From Gemmatimonadota bacterium (GTDB lineage: Bacteria > Latescibacterota > UBA2968 > UBA8231), in contig JABHFS010000099.1 in assembly GCA_018672475.1 (NCBI GenBank), forward strand, positions 1 through 56,841: 56,841 bases of DNA. The letters are read 5' to 3'. The notes beneath the pieces were generated by a model. The model was given only the letters and a program-made list of their open reading frames with translations. It was not told the origin of the DNA and made no database searches. Positions 7,766 through 15,145 of the stretch are shown here, one piece after another. The stretch's first letter is position 1. The number at the start of each line of letters is the position of its first letter. The position numbers were made by a program, and so were the translations under genes.

Positions 7766-8782
7766 ATGGAATACCGCAGAATGGGCCGCAGCGGCCTCAA
7801 AGTATCCGAAGTCTGCCTCGGTACCATGACCTTCGGCCACGGTACCGACCAACAAGAAAGCCAGAAAATCGTCGACTTGGCTTTCGACGCCGGTATTAAC
7901 TTCTTCGACACCGCCGACTCCTACGGCGACGGCGAGTCCGAGATCCTCACCGGCAAGGCACTCAAAAACCGCAGCCGCGACGCGGTCATCGCCACTAAAT
8001 TCTTCAATCCCATGGGACCCGGTCCCAACGACTCAGGTATGTCCCGCGTGCGCATTATGAACGCCGTCGAAGACAGCCTCGACCGGCTACAGATGGACCA
8101 TGTCGACCTCTATTATATCCATCACGTAGACAGCCAGACCCCCATGGAAGAGATGCTGCGGGCCTTAGATGACCTCATCCACCAAGGCAAGGTCCGCTAT
8201 ATCGCCTGCTCCAATTTTCAGGCATGGCGCCTGATGGAAGCGCTGTGGATCTCCGACTCTAAAGACCTGGCCCGCTTCGAATGTTTTCAGCCGCAATACA
8301 GCCTCGTCGTGCGCGACATCGAACAAGAGCTAATACCAGTCTGCGAGCTCAAAGGCCTCGGCGTGGTCGCCTGGAGCCCCTTGGGCGGCGGCTTCCTCTC
8401 CGGCAAATACAAACCCGGCGAACGCACCGTCAAGGGCACGCGCTCCGCCGATTCTTGGGCCTACCCGCAGCGTTTTTTCGCCGCCAACGCCGACGAGAGT
8501 CTGCAAGCCGTTTTCGACGTCGCTCAGGAAATCGACCGCTCCCCTGCCCAGGTCGCCCTGCGTTGGGTGCTCGAACAACCGGCTATCACCTCGATCATCA
8601 TCGGCGCACGCACCTTTGAGCAGGCGCGCGAGAACATGCTCGCCGGCAGTTTCCGCCTAGAAGGCGAGGCGCTACAAAAACTCAACGAGGTCTCCTACCT
8701 GCCGCACCGCTATCCGGAGGAGATGGAGAAGGATATGCACGAGCGCCGTGATGATGCGATTAAAATGCCTTCGTTGGAATAA
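7766..8782 (+). CDS. Aldo/keto reductase
   Basis: A 338-residue NADPH-dependent reductase of the AKR superfamily (YhdN/Tas-like group). The catalytic tetrad is visible: D48 and Y53 in FFDTADSYG, K78 in IATKF, and H119 in YYIHH. The NADPH-binding C-terminal part has the SIIIGARTFEQARENM stretch. The start is the ATG at 7766 with AGGAG at 7754-7758, 7 bases upstream; the longer open frame from 7664 belongs to the remnant before it. It reduces an aldehyde or ketone, possibly a sugar-derived one given the neighbourhood, but the substrate is not readable. Confidence 0.9.
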   Translation: MEYRRMGRSGLKVSEVCLGTMTFGHGTDQQESQKIVDLAFDAGINFFDTADSYGDGESEILTGKALKNRSRDAVIATKFFNPMGPGPNDSGMSRVRIMNAVEDSLDRLQMDHVDLYYIHHVDSQTPMEEMLRALDDLIHQGKVRYIACSNFQAWRLMEALWISDSKDLARFECFQPQYSLVVRDIEQELIPVCELKGLGVVAWSPLGGGFLSGKYKPGERTVKGTRSADSWAYPQRFFAANADESLQAVFDVAQEIDRSPAQVALRWVLEQPAITSIIIGARTFEQARENMLAGSFRLEGEALQKLNEVSYLPHRYPEEMEKDMHERRDDAIKMPSLE

Positions 8783-8827
8783 GTGCAGAGGATAGTTCTG
8801 CTGGTGGACAGATAGAGCAAGATCATT

Positions 8828-8862
8828 CCCGTTGATCATGCTCGCCGACCTTGATCAACGGG
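8828..8862. repeat. Perfect 11-base inverted repeat
   Basis: CCCGTTGATCA at 8828-8838 and TGATCAACGGG at 8852-8862 are exact reverse complements with a 13-base loop. It could fold downstream of the aldo/keto reductase stop, but there is no T-run, so terminator function is not supported. Confidence 0.45.
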
Positions 8863-8951
8863 TGCAGGATATCGTAGATTTAACCGTATTGCCCTTAAAG
8901 ATCCGCGGCTGCGACGGTTCGCCCATGCGCGTGGTCGCCATTAAAGAATAA
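8838..8951 (+). pseudogene. C-terminal fragment of a cyclase/kynurenine-formamidase family gene
   Basis: An open stretch of 37 codons from ATG 8838 to TAA 8949-8951 ends LPLKIRGCDGSPMRVVAIKE. This matches the conserved C-terminal strand of the cyclase (kynurenine formamidase-like) family, normally GxxGSPxRxVAI at the very end of about 250 residues. The catalytic HxGTHxD part is absent, so this is a remnant. Confidence 0.45.
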
Positions 8952-8957
8952 CAAGCC

Positions 8958-10055
8958 ATGCACCGACTCGTCCCCTTGCTACTGCTTGCGTTAAGCGCCT
9001 GTAATAGCAACGACCCCGCCTCCTCCAACGGCCCCGTCAGCACCTCGCCCGACGCGCCCGAGTCCAGCACCAGCCAATACGAGAGCGGCGCCCCACACGA
9101 AGACTTCCAATTCTATCTGGACGAGGGCCGAGAAATAAAACACGGCACCTACCGCGCCTTCTACGAAAGCGGCCCGCTGCAAATACAGGGCTTCTACAAA
9201 GAAGGCCACAAAGACAGCGTCTGGACGCACTTCGACGAAGTAGGCCGCACGAAGCTGGTACACACCTGGCGCGCCGGGCAAAAATGGGACGGGGCCTTCC
9301 AACTCTTCTGGCCCAATGGCAACTCCAGCGAATACGGCACCTACCGCCAAGGCCAATGGCACGGCGCCTACGTCAGTTACTACTCCAGTGGCAAGACCGA
9401 AACCAGCGCGCGATACGTAGAGAACGAACGGCACGGGGCCTATCTCGAACTCTACGAGAGCGGCGGACGCAAAGTGCAGGGCACGTATTGGCGCGGTTTC
9501 AAAGACGGTCTGTGGATTCATTATTCCGAGGCGGGCATCGAGCTACAACGCGAAGAATACGATCGTGGCAATATAGAAAACACGGACCGTTTCGAGATAG
9601 ACACCTTCGACGACGGCAGTATCAAATCGGTCACGCCCTACCGCGACGATCAAATACACGGCGTCTACGTCAAATATTGGCCCAATGGAAAAAAGAGCGA
9701 AGAGACGACCTACTACGATGGGCTGAAAGACGGAGCGAATTTTCTCTATTGGGACAATGGCCAAATCAGAGAGCAGGGCCACTACCAGCGCGGTCGCAAA
9801 CACGGTCTGTCGCAGACCTTTAGCAACAGCGGCACCCTGTTGGCCTCGCTACCCTATCAACGAGGTCGACTATCAGGCTATTATGTCTCGTATCACACCA
9901 ACGGCAATATGCAGTGGGAAGGCACCTACGACGGCGGTCTAAAAGACGGCGTGTGGACTAATTATTTCCGCAACGGCGAAAAACGCCTGCAGCAAATATG
10001 GGAAGAGCACGAGTTGACCAGCGTCATCGACTGCACCGAGGACGACTGCCAATAA
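8958..10055 (+). CDS. MORN-repeat lipoprotein, YwqK family
   Basis: A 365-residue predicted lipoprotein. The signal peptide ends in LLALSAC with the lipidated cysteine at residue 15, followed by a low-complexity Ser/Pro/Asn tether. The rest is at least ten copies of a MORN_2-type unit of about 23 residues, with repeated patterns such as HGAYVSYYSSGKTE, HGAYLELYESGG, HGVYVKYWPNGKKSE and DGVWTNYFRNGEK. Such arrays form an open beta sheet used for binding. Annotated relatives are often called YwqK antitoxins, but that role is poorly supported and no toxin is next to it here. The stop codon shares a base with the start of the next gene (TAATG), so the adenosine-deaminase-like enzyme is probably translationally coupled. 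Confidence 0.8.
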   Translation: MHRLVPLLLLALSACNSNDPASSNGPVSTSPDAPESSTSQYESGAPHEDFQFYLDEGREIKHGTYRAFYESGPLQIQGFYKEGHKDSVWTHFDEVGRTKLVHTWRAGQKWDGAFQLFWPNGNSSEYGTYRQGQWHGAYVSYYSSGKTETSARYVENERHGAYLELYESGGRKVQGTYWRGFKDGLWIHYSEAGIELQREEYDRGNIENTDRFEIDTFDDGSIKSVTPYRDDQIHGVYVKYWPNGKKSEETTYYDGLKDGANFLYWDNGQIREQGHYQRGRKHGLSQTFSNSGTLLASLPYQRGRLSGYYVSYHTNGNMQWEGTYDGGLKDGVWTNYFRNGEKRLQQIWEEHELTSVIDCTEDDCQ

Positions 10056-11410
10056 TGAACGCCCAGACCTATCTGCAAGCCGCCAAAACCTGCGAACTGC
10101 ATATCCATCTCGGTGGTAGCCTTTTCACCGAAGACCTGCTCGATTTAGTCCGCGATCACTACCAACAGATCGACTGGTCGTTCTTCGTCGATAATTTTGC
10201 AAAGGCCTACGGCATCCGCCCCGATCCCATCGCGCTCTTCGCAGAAGCCATCAACAGCCCATCCCTCGAAAAACTCAAAGCCCATTATGTCTACGGCGCA
10301 GAAGACGGCGGCTCCTTCGAACGCTTTCAGGCCAAGTTTAATATGGCCATCTGCGTCTACCGCCATTGGTGGGCACAGCACGGCGGCCAGGAAGAGATCT
10401 GGCGGCGTATTATCGCGCGCCATAAAAAAGAAGGCCTGCGCTATATCGAATACCGCTCGCTGGCCCCTTATGACCACAGCAACCCCGTCGACTTTATCGA
10501 ATTCCACAAACGCAGCGCCCGCGTCATCCACGAAGCCTGCAACGACAACTTCGAAGCCCGCTATCTGATCAGCCTGCCGCGTTGGGCACCCAGCGAATGT
10601 TATCAACTCGTACAGCGCCTGCTCGACGACAACGAAGACCTCATCTCGACGATTGTCGGTTTGGACTTCTGTCATTTTGAAGAAGGTTTTCCGCCCGATA
10701 GCACCCGCGCCTTTTTCCAGCGCTTGCGCCGCGACAACGAACTGCGTCCGGGCCGTGCGCTCGACGTCGCCTACCACGTCGGCGAGGTCTACTTCGACAA
10801 GTCACTCGAAAGCGCCGTGCGCTGGTGCCACGAAGCCGCCGAGTTGGGTGCCATACGCCTCGGCCACTGCACCGCGCTCGGTCTCGACCCAGCCACCGCC
10901 GCCGCCCGCCAAGCCGAGGCCCACGAACGCGAACCGGCCAGCGAGCGCCTGGCCCAGATCCGCTACGACTTGAACCATCGCGAGGCGCTCGAAAAATTCG
11001 GCGTCCCCATCGACGTCAAAGCTCTCGAAAAAGAAAGGCAGCACTTCATCGGCTCGCCCGGCGACGAATTCGTGCAACGCGCCTACGATTCCGAACGACT
11101 CGAAAGCATACGCCACCGTCAGGACTACGTGCTCAGCCGCCTGGCCGAACTCGATGTCGTCATCGAGACCTGCCCGACCTCAAATTTGCGCATCGGCGCG
11201 GTGCCCGACGCCCAGGCGCACCCGGTCCACCGCTTCCTAGCTTCCGAGGTCAAGCTCGCCATCGGCGCCGACGACCCCGGCATCTTCGACTGCACCCTCG
11301 CCGACGAAGTCGATTGGGTCCATCGCCATAGCGATATGGATGCCGACGCCCTGCACGCCCGGCTCGGCGACCCATACCATTACCGCCTCGGCCGCCGCCG
11401 CGCCAGGTGA
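10055..11410 (+). CDS. Adenosine deaminase-like amidohydrolase
   Basis: A 451-residue metal-dependent deaminase of the adenosine/AMP deaminase family. H16 and H18 in HIHLGGS are the first zinc ligands, H241 and E244 in YHVGE match the HxGE motif with the catalytic glutamate, H271 lies in IRLGHC, CPTSN follows, and IGADDPG at 403-409 supplies the catalytic aspartates. A long charged insertion at about 285-355 makes it larger than the usual 330-residue ADA, so the substrate may not be adenosine. The start at 10055 overlaps the lipoprotein stop. No signal peptide is seen, so enzyme and lipoprotein are in different compartments despite the coupling. Confidence 0.82.
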   Translation: MNAQTYLQAAKTCELHIHLGGSLFTEDLLDLVRDHYQQIDWSFFVDNFAKAYGIRPDPIALFAEAINSPSLEKLKAHYVYGAEDGGSFERFQAKFNMAICVYRHWWAQHGGQEEIWRRIIARHKKEGLRYIEYRSLAPYDHSNPVDFIEFHKRSARVIHEACNDNFEARYLISLPRWAPSECYQLVQRLLDDNEDLISTIVGLDFCHFEEGFPPDSTRAFFQRLRRDNELRPGRALDVAYHVGEVYFDKSLESAVRWCHEAAELGAIRLGHCTALGLDPATAAARQAEAHEREPASERLAQIRYDLNHREALEKFGVPIDVKALEKERQHFIGSPGDEFVQRAYDSERLESIRHRQDYVLSRLAELDVVIETCPTSNLRIGAVPDAQAHPVHRFLASEVKLAIGADDPGIFDCTLADEVDWVHRHSDMDADALHARLGDPYHYRLGRRRAR

Positions 11411-11418
11411 AGCGGGCA

Positions 11419-11447
11419 TTGATCATAGCCCGACATTTTAGTATATA
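11419..11447 (+). promoter_or_regulatory. Candidate sigma70 promoter for the gene at 11480
   Basis: TTGATC at 11419-11424 and TATATA at 11442-11447 are separated by exactly 17 bases. The same -35 hexamer occurs in the promoters at 13317 and 55359. Confidence 0.5.
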
Positions 11448-11449
11448 AA

Positions 11450-11477
11450 GGAGCCTACCCTCAACCCCGGAGGCTCC
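11450..11477 (+). promoter_or_regulatory. Inverted repeat overlapping the ribosome-binding site
   Basis: GGAGCCT at 11450-11456 and AGGCTCC at 11471-11477 are perfect inverted repeats. The right arm overlaps the GGAGG ribosome site (11469-11473) that precedes ATG 11480. If the transcript begins early enough to include the left arm, a hairpin would hide the ribosome site; a start 7 bases after the -10 would cut into the arm, so it may instead act as a DNA operator. Confidence 0.35.
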
Positions 11478-11479
11478 GC

Positions 11480-12268
11480 ATGGCCCGCATCGGACTTATC
11501 GGCCACGGCTACCTAGGCGCCTACGTCTACGAGCAGATCCAGACCCGGCCCAAACTCGGTCTGGATATCGCCTTCGTCTACAACCGCTCACCCGCCCGGC
11601 TTGCCGAATTGGCAAGCGAACACGTGCTCACCGACCTCGCCGATTTCGCCTCGCGCGCGCCTGATCTCATCGTCGAACTGGCCCACCCCGACATTACCCG
11701 CCAACACGGCACCGCCTTCCTCGGCACCACCGATTATATGCCGCTCTCGCTCACCTGCTTGGCCGATGCTGAACTCGAGCGCACGCTGTTGGCCACTGCG
11801 CAACAAAACGACACCCGCCTCTATGTGCCGCACGGCGCCGTCATCGGCCTTGACGCGCTTAGCGAGGGCCGGGACCTGTGGGACGAGGTGACCATCACCA
11901 TGAAGAAACCGCCCGGTAGCATCGACTTTTCCGACAGCCCGAACCATACTCAAGCCGACATCAAAAGCGAAACCGTGCTCTACGACGGCCCGACCCGTGC
12001 CGTCTGTACCCACTATCCGCGCAATGTCAACTCGCATGCCGCCACTGCACTCGCCGGTATCGGCTTCGATCGGACCCGCTCGGTCCTCGTCGCCGACCCG
12101 GATCTCGATGTTTCGCTGATCGAACTCAGCGCGCGCGGCGGGGGCGTAGAAATCGACATCCGCCGCGCCAACCCCATGCAGGGCGTTAGCGGCGTGATGA
12201 CCCTACTTTCAAGCCTGGCCAGCATCTGCCGGGTCAAGGCCCCCGGCGCCGGTTTGCACATCTGTTAG
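11480..12268 (+). CDS. Aspartate dehydrogenase domain protein (NadX-like)
   Basis: A 262-residue NAD(P)-binding protein. It begins with IGLIGHGYLGAYV (Rossmann) and has the DUF108-type block HYPRNVNSHAATALAGIGFDRTRSV near residues 178-200, the hallmark of L-aspartate dehydrogenase, which converts aspartate to iminoaspartate, usually for NAD synthesis. No nadA or nadC is nearby, so a role on another amino acid is possible. GGAGG lies 6 bases before the ATG and a good promoter lies at 11419. Confidence 0.75.
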   Translation: MARIGLIGHGYLGAYVYEQIQTRPKLGLDIAFVYNRSPARLAELASEHVLTDLADFASRAPDLIVELAHPDITRQHGTAFLGTTDYMPLSLTCLADAELERTLLATAQQNDTRLYVPHGAVIGLDALSEGRDLWDEVTITMKKPPGSIDFSDSPNHTQADIKSETVLYDGPTRAVCTHYPRNVNSHAATALAGIGFDRTRSVLVADPDLDVSLIELSARGGGVEIDIRRANPMQGVSGVMTLLSSLASICRVKAPGAGLHIC

Positions 12269-12302
12269 TCTGTTCGATGGAATATTGACAGGAGTAGGCA
12301 CT

Positions 12303-12682
12303 CTGAACGAAGTACATAAAATCACGGCTTGGTCGTCGAGGACGAAGCGCCCGTGGCAATGGCCCTGCAGGACCGCTTGCCACGCATGGGCTATAGCATT
12401 TGCGATTCTGACCTTAGCAGGCGAAGAGCGGCTGAAACTACCGAGCGCTACAAACCCCATATCATCCTGAGCGAGATTAATCTCGTCGGCGACATGGACG
12501 GCATTGACGTCATCACCAAGCGGCACAGCATCACCAAGGCCCCGGCGATCTTTATCTCGGCCTATCCCTCCGACATGGTAATGGAGCACCTGACACGGAC
12601 CAAGCGCGACGAATACACCGTCAAGCCGAGTCGCGAAAATACCCTGCGCAACGCGTTAGATTCGGTGTTGGGCCTAACCTAA
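12303..12682 (+). pseudogene. Decayed stand-alone response-regulator receiver domain
   Basis: An AGGAG at 12290-12294 precedes CTG 12303, from which NEVHKIT can be read; a one-base loss then shifts into LVVEDEAPVAMALQDRLPRMGY from TTG 12329, which runs 117 residues to 12682. The receiver fold is clear: VVEDE acidic pocket, IILSEINLVGDMDGID, FISAYP, and the lysine in VKPS. The phosphorylatable aspartate (normally in MDINL) is glutamate in SEINL. No output domain follows. A shorter protein starting at TTG 12329 would still hold most of the fold, so a phosphomimetic single-domain protein cannot be ruled out. The 3' end overlaps purN by 9 bases. Confidence 0.6.
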
Positions 12683-13264
12683 ATCTATCTCGCCGCGGGC
12701 GACCCGGGCCAGCGTCGCCGCATAGATCCGATGCTCAACCGCCAGCACCCGGGCTTGCAAATTAGCCGGCGTATCGCCCGACAATACCGGCACCCGCTCC
12801 TGCGCCAACACCTGGCCCTCGTCATACGCCCCAACCACCAGATGAACCGTCGCCCCGCTTTCCCTTTCCCCGCCCGCTAACACCGCCTCGTGCACACCCA
12901 GCCCGTACATGCCCTGGCCGCCGTATTTGGGCAGTAACGAAGGATGCACGTTTAATATCCGCCCACCATAAGTCGCCAGCATCCGCAGCCCCAAAGACTT
13001 CATATACCCGGCCAGACATACCACCTCCACCCCATGCTGCCGCATCGTCGCCAAAATTATTTCATCCAATGCACCGGGGTGCGTGCGCTCACTCAAGTGA
13101 TACGTGGCAATGCCCTGCGCCCGCGCCTTTTTCAACGCGCCCGAGCGCGAATTATTGCTGACCACCACACAAGGCTCGGCGTCTAGCCCACCCGTCCTGC
13201 ACGCCTCGACAATGGCTTGCACATTAGACCCGGCGTGCGAGGCGAGAAAACCTAACTTGAGCAT
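12674..13264 (-). CDS. purN: Phosphoribosylglycinamide formyltransferase
   Basis: A 196-residue GART of normal bacterial length, transferring the formyl group of 10-formyltetrahydrofolate to GAR in purine synthesis. The phosphate-binding AGSN is at 11-14, the catalytic N105 and H107 in NVHPSLLPKYGG, and D148 in GAYDEGQ. The family sequence after NVHPSLLP is usually GxH or SFxGxH; here KYGGQGMYGLGVHEAV is a small variant. It lies alone on the minus strand, converging on the receiver remnant. No other pur gene is near. Confidence 0.92.
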   Translation of the reverse strand: MLKLGFLASHAGSNVQAIVEACRTGGLDAEPCVVVSNNSRSGALKKARAQGIATYHLSERTHPGALDEIILATMRQHGVEVVCLAGYMKSLGLRMLATYGGRILNVHPSLLPKYGGQGMYGLGVHEAVLAGGERESGATVHLVVGAYDEGQVLAQERVPVLSGDTPANLQARVLAVEHRIYAATLARVARGEIDLG

Positions 13265-13316
13265 TTAATATATTTCCAATCGGTTAACGCTGTGACGACA
13301 AAGTCCATATTCGCGG

Positions 13317-13345
13317 TTGATCTCCCGCGAAAAAATTAATATCTT
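13317..13345 (+). promoter_or_regulatory. Promoter placed for a leaderless mRNA
   Basis: TTGATC at 13317-13322 and TATCTT at 13340-13345 are exactly 17 bases apart. The -10 ends only 6 bases before ATG 13352, so transcription should begin at or next to the A of the start codon. No ribosome site is present. The -10 with its flank, TATCTTGCC, is identical to that at 55382-55390. Confidence 0.55.
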
Positions 13346-13351
13346 GCCCCC

Positions 13352-14152
13352 ATGACTACAGACAACCCGACGACATCCGACGACATAGAATTCTTCCAGC
13401 AAAACGGCTATATCCGCTACGAGAACTTTTTTTCAGCCGAAGAAACAGCCTCGCTAAAGCAAGCCGTCGACCACGCCATCGACACACACCGCGCCCGCAT
13501 CAAAGGCGCCGCCAACGACGGCCGCAGTTCAGACGAATACGAGCGCGTTTTTAACCAGATGGTCAATCTCTGGACCGACTACCCGGCCGCCAAGGAAATC
13601 GCCTTCCATGCCCGTCTCGCACAAAGTGCCCGCCTGCTCAGCGATAGCCGCCACGTGCGCATCTACCACGACCACGCGATGATCAAACCGCCCGGACAAA
13701 AAAGCAAAGAGACCAACTGGCACCAGGACGCGCCCTATTGGCCGATGGAACCCGTCGGCGCGCTGTCGGCCTGGATCGCGGTCGACGACGTGACCCCAGC
13801 AAACGGCTGCCTGCACTTCGTACCCGGCTCGCACCAATACGGCCGCCTCGAAGCAATCAAACTCGGGGTAGAAGGCGAGAGTATCGTCGACAAGATGAAA
13901 GACCAGGGCTACGACGTGCCCGAACCGGTGACCATGGACATGGCCGCCGGCGGCGTCACCTTCCACCACGGCTGCACCTTCCACTACGCCGGCCCCAACC
14001 AGACCGAGACACCGCGCCGCGCCTTCGCCATTATCTATATCCCCGACCACACCACCTTCACCGGCGCGCACGACGCCGCCGGTGCTGCACAAGAGATGCA
14101 AGCCGGCGGCCCTTGGGACCACCCATTGCATCCCATCCTGGCGGGCGACTGA
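13352..14152 (+). CDS. Phytanoyl-CoA dioxygenase (PhyH) family protein
   Basis: A 266-residue Fe(II)/2-oxoglutarate oxygenase of the PhyH family. The iron ligands are clear: H124 and D126 in NWHQDAPYWP and H211 in CTFHYAGPN, with an arginine pair (PRRAF, 221-225) for 2-oxoglutarate. The NGCLHFVPGSHQYGR block is typical. These enzymes hydroxylate small molecules and many bacterial members have unknown substrates. Upstream there is a promoter only 6 bases from ATG and no ribosome site, so the message is probably leaderless. A terminator follows at 14160, so it is a one-gene unit. Confidence 0.9.
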   Translation: MTTDNPTTSDDIEFFQQNGYIRYENFFSAEETASLKQAVDHAIDTHRARIKGAANDGRSSDEYERVFNQMVNLWTDYPAAKEIAFHARLAQSARLLSDSRHVRIYHDHAMIKPPGQKSKETNWHQDAPYWPMEPVGALSAWIAVDDVTPANGCLHFVPGSHQYGRLEAIKLGVEGESIVDKMKDQGYDVPEPVTMDMAAGGVTFHHGCTFHYAGPNQTETPRRAFAIIYIPDHTTFTGAHDAAGAAQEMQAGGPWDHPLHPILAGD

Positions 14153-14159
14153 CTGCATC

Positions 14160-14196
14160 GCCCAAGCCTCCTCTTGAGGGCTGGGCTTTTTTATTT
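14160..14196 (+). terminator. Rho-independent terminator after the PhyH gene
   Basis: GCCCAAGCC at 14160-14168 pairs with GGGCTGGGC at 14178-14186 apart from a bulge, followed by six T and then ATTT. It starts 7 bases after the stop at 14152 and overlaps the end of the converging minus-strand gene. Confidence 0.6.
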
Positions 14197-14943
14197 GCCC
14201 ATCTGTTTGATATTCTGCAAACAGCGGTCGACGCATTCGAGCGGCGCGAACGCATAGGACTCCTGTTCGACAATATACCACTCCGTCGCGCCGCTTTTTT
14301 CGCAGACCTCGAAGACCCGCGCCCATTCTACCTCACCCTCGCCAATCAACGCCTGGTCATTCGTCGACGAATGCTCCTTGAGATGGACCAACTGCGCCCG
14401 GCCCGGATATTTCTCCAGAAAACCCACCGGCTCCGCACCGCCGTGATACATATTGCCGGTATCCAACTGCATCACCACTTCTTTTTGCGTATGGCCAAAG
14501 AAAGTGTCCCAAGGTAACTCCCCTTCCATTTCCTGAAATTCTATATGGTGGTTATGGTAGCCGGTCTGCATATCGTGCGCCGTGAGCCGCATCGCAATCT
14601 CATTGAAAATTTCCGCCGTCGCCATCCACGCGGCCCGCGAGCCACGCCGCTCGGCGGCCAAGCCCGCTACGATCAAATAGCGGTTGTCCAGTGCCTTGTT
14701 GAAAGCCACCGTCTCTGCTAACGCATCGCCCAATAAAGCATCAAGGCCGATATGCGTACCGACGATCTGCAAGCTGTACGCATCGCACAATCCCTTTAAT
14801 TCGTCGGCACCGCGCTCGTAATACCCGGCGAATTCCACGCCCTCATAACCCATATCGGCCACCGCCTTGATCGAACCCTCTAAATCGCGGGCGCAATCCT
14901 CTCGTATCGAATAAAGCTGCAGTGCAATCGGTATCTGGCCCAT
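14191..14943 (-). CDS. Sugar phosphate isomerase/epimerase (IolE/xylose-isomerase-like TIM barrel)
   Basis: A 250-residue TIM barrel. It opens PIALQLYSIREDCARDLEGSI, the usual start of this family. Metal and catalytic residues are E135 in YHNHHIEF, D161 in QLDTGNMYHGG, H187 in VHLKEHS and E204 in GEGEVEW. Relatives act on inososes, keto sugars or their phosphates. It differs from the TIM barrel at 5830 in sequence and is not adjacent to a kinase or transporter. The gene ends inside the terminator of the converging PhyH gene. Confidence 0.88.
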   Translation of the reverse strand: MGQIPIALQLYSIREDCARDLEGSIKAVADMGYEGVEFAGYYERGADELKGLCDAYSLQIVGTHIGLDALLGDALAETVAFNKALDNRYLIVAGLAAERRGSRAAWMATAEIFNEIAMRLTAHDMQTGYHNHHIEFQEMEGELPWDTFFGHTQKEVVMQLDTGNMYHGGAEPVGFLEKYPGRAQLVHLKEHSSTNDQALIGEGEVEWARVFEVCEKSGATEWYIVEQESYAFAPLECVDRCLQNIKQMGK

Positions 14944-15027
14944 GGTATTCCTTTCTCATGGTCGTTTTCACTGTGTTCAGGTGTTAAAAAGCTATGCAAT
15001 GCCCGCTATATCTTCAACTCACCGAAT

Positions 15028-15056
15028 TTGAACGGCAAGCCGACAAATGCTATACT
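15028..15056 (+). promoter_or_regulatory. Strong candidate sigma70 promoter
   Basis: TTGAAC at 15028-15033 and TATACT at 15051-15056 are 17 bases apart. The expected start of transcription is near 15063, giving about 57 bases of leader before the barrel gene, and placing an ATG (15065) at the 5' end of the RNA. Confidence 0.55.
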
Positions 15057-15064
15057 TTTTGCGT

Positions 15065-15145
15065 ATGAATTTCGACCAGTCCCTCATAGACACTCATCCC
15101 GTTTCCCTGCAAGGCAAAGATGAAAACAACGCGTATACCGCTTAA
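15065..15145 (+). CDS. Possible 26-residue leader ORF
   Basis: The ATG at 15065 lies 8 bases after the -10 at 15051-15056, so it would sit at the 5' end of the mRNA. It reads MNFDQSLIDTHPVS and onward for 26 codons, ending TAA 15143-15145, 26 bases inside the next gene in another frame. It could be a leaderless upstream peptide coupling translation to the barrel gene, or chance. There is no homology I recognise. Confidence 0.25.
   Translation: MNFDQSLIDTHPVSLQGKDENNAYTA

Noticed and set aside
13529..14326. 265-codon minus-strand frame opposite the PhyH gene
   Set aside because: Low-complexity Val/Ala/Gly translation typical of antisense shadows; the PhyH protein has intact catalytic residues.
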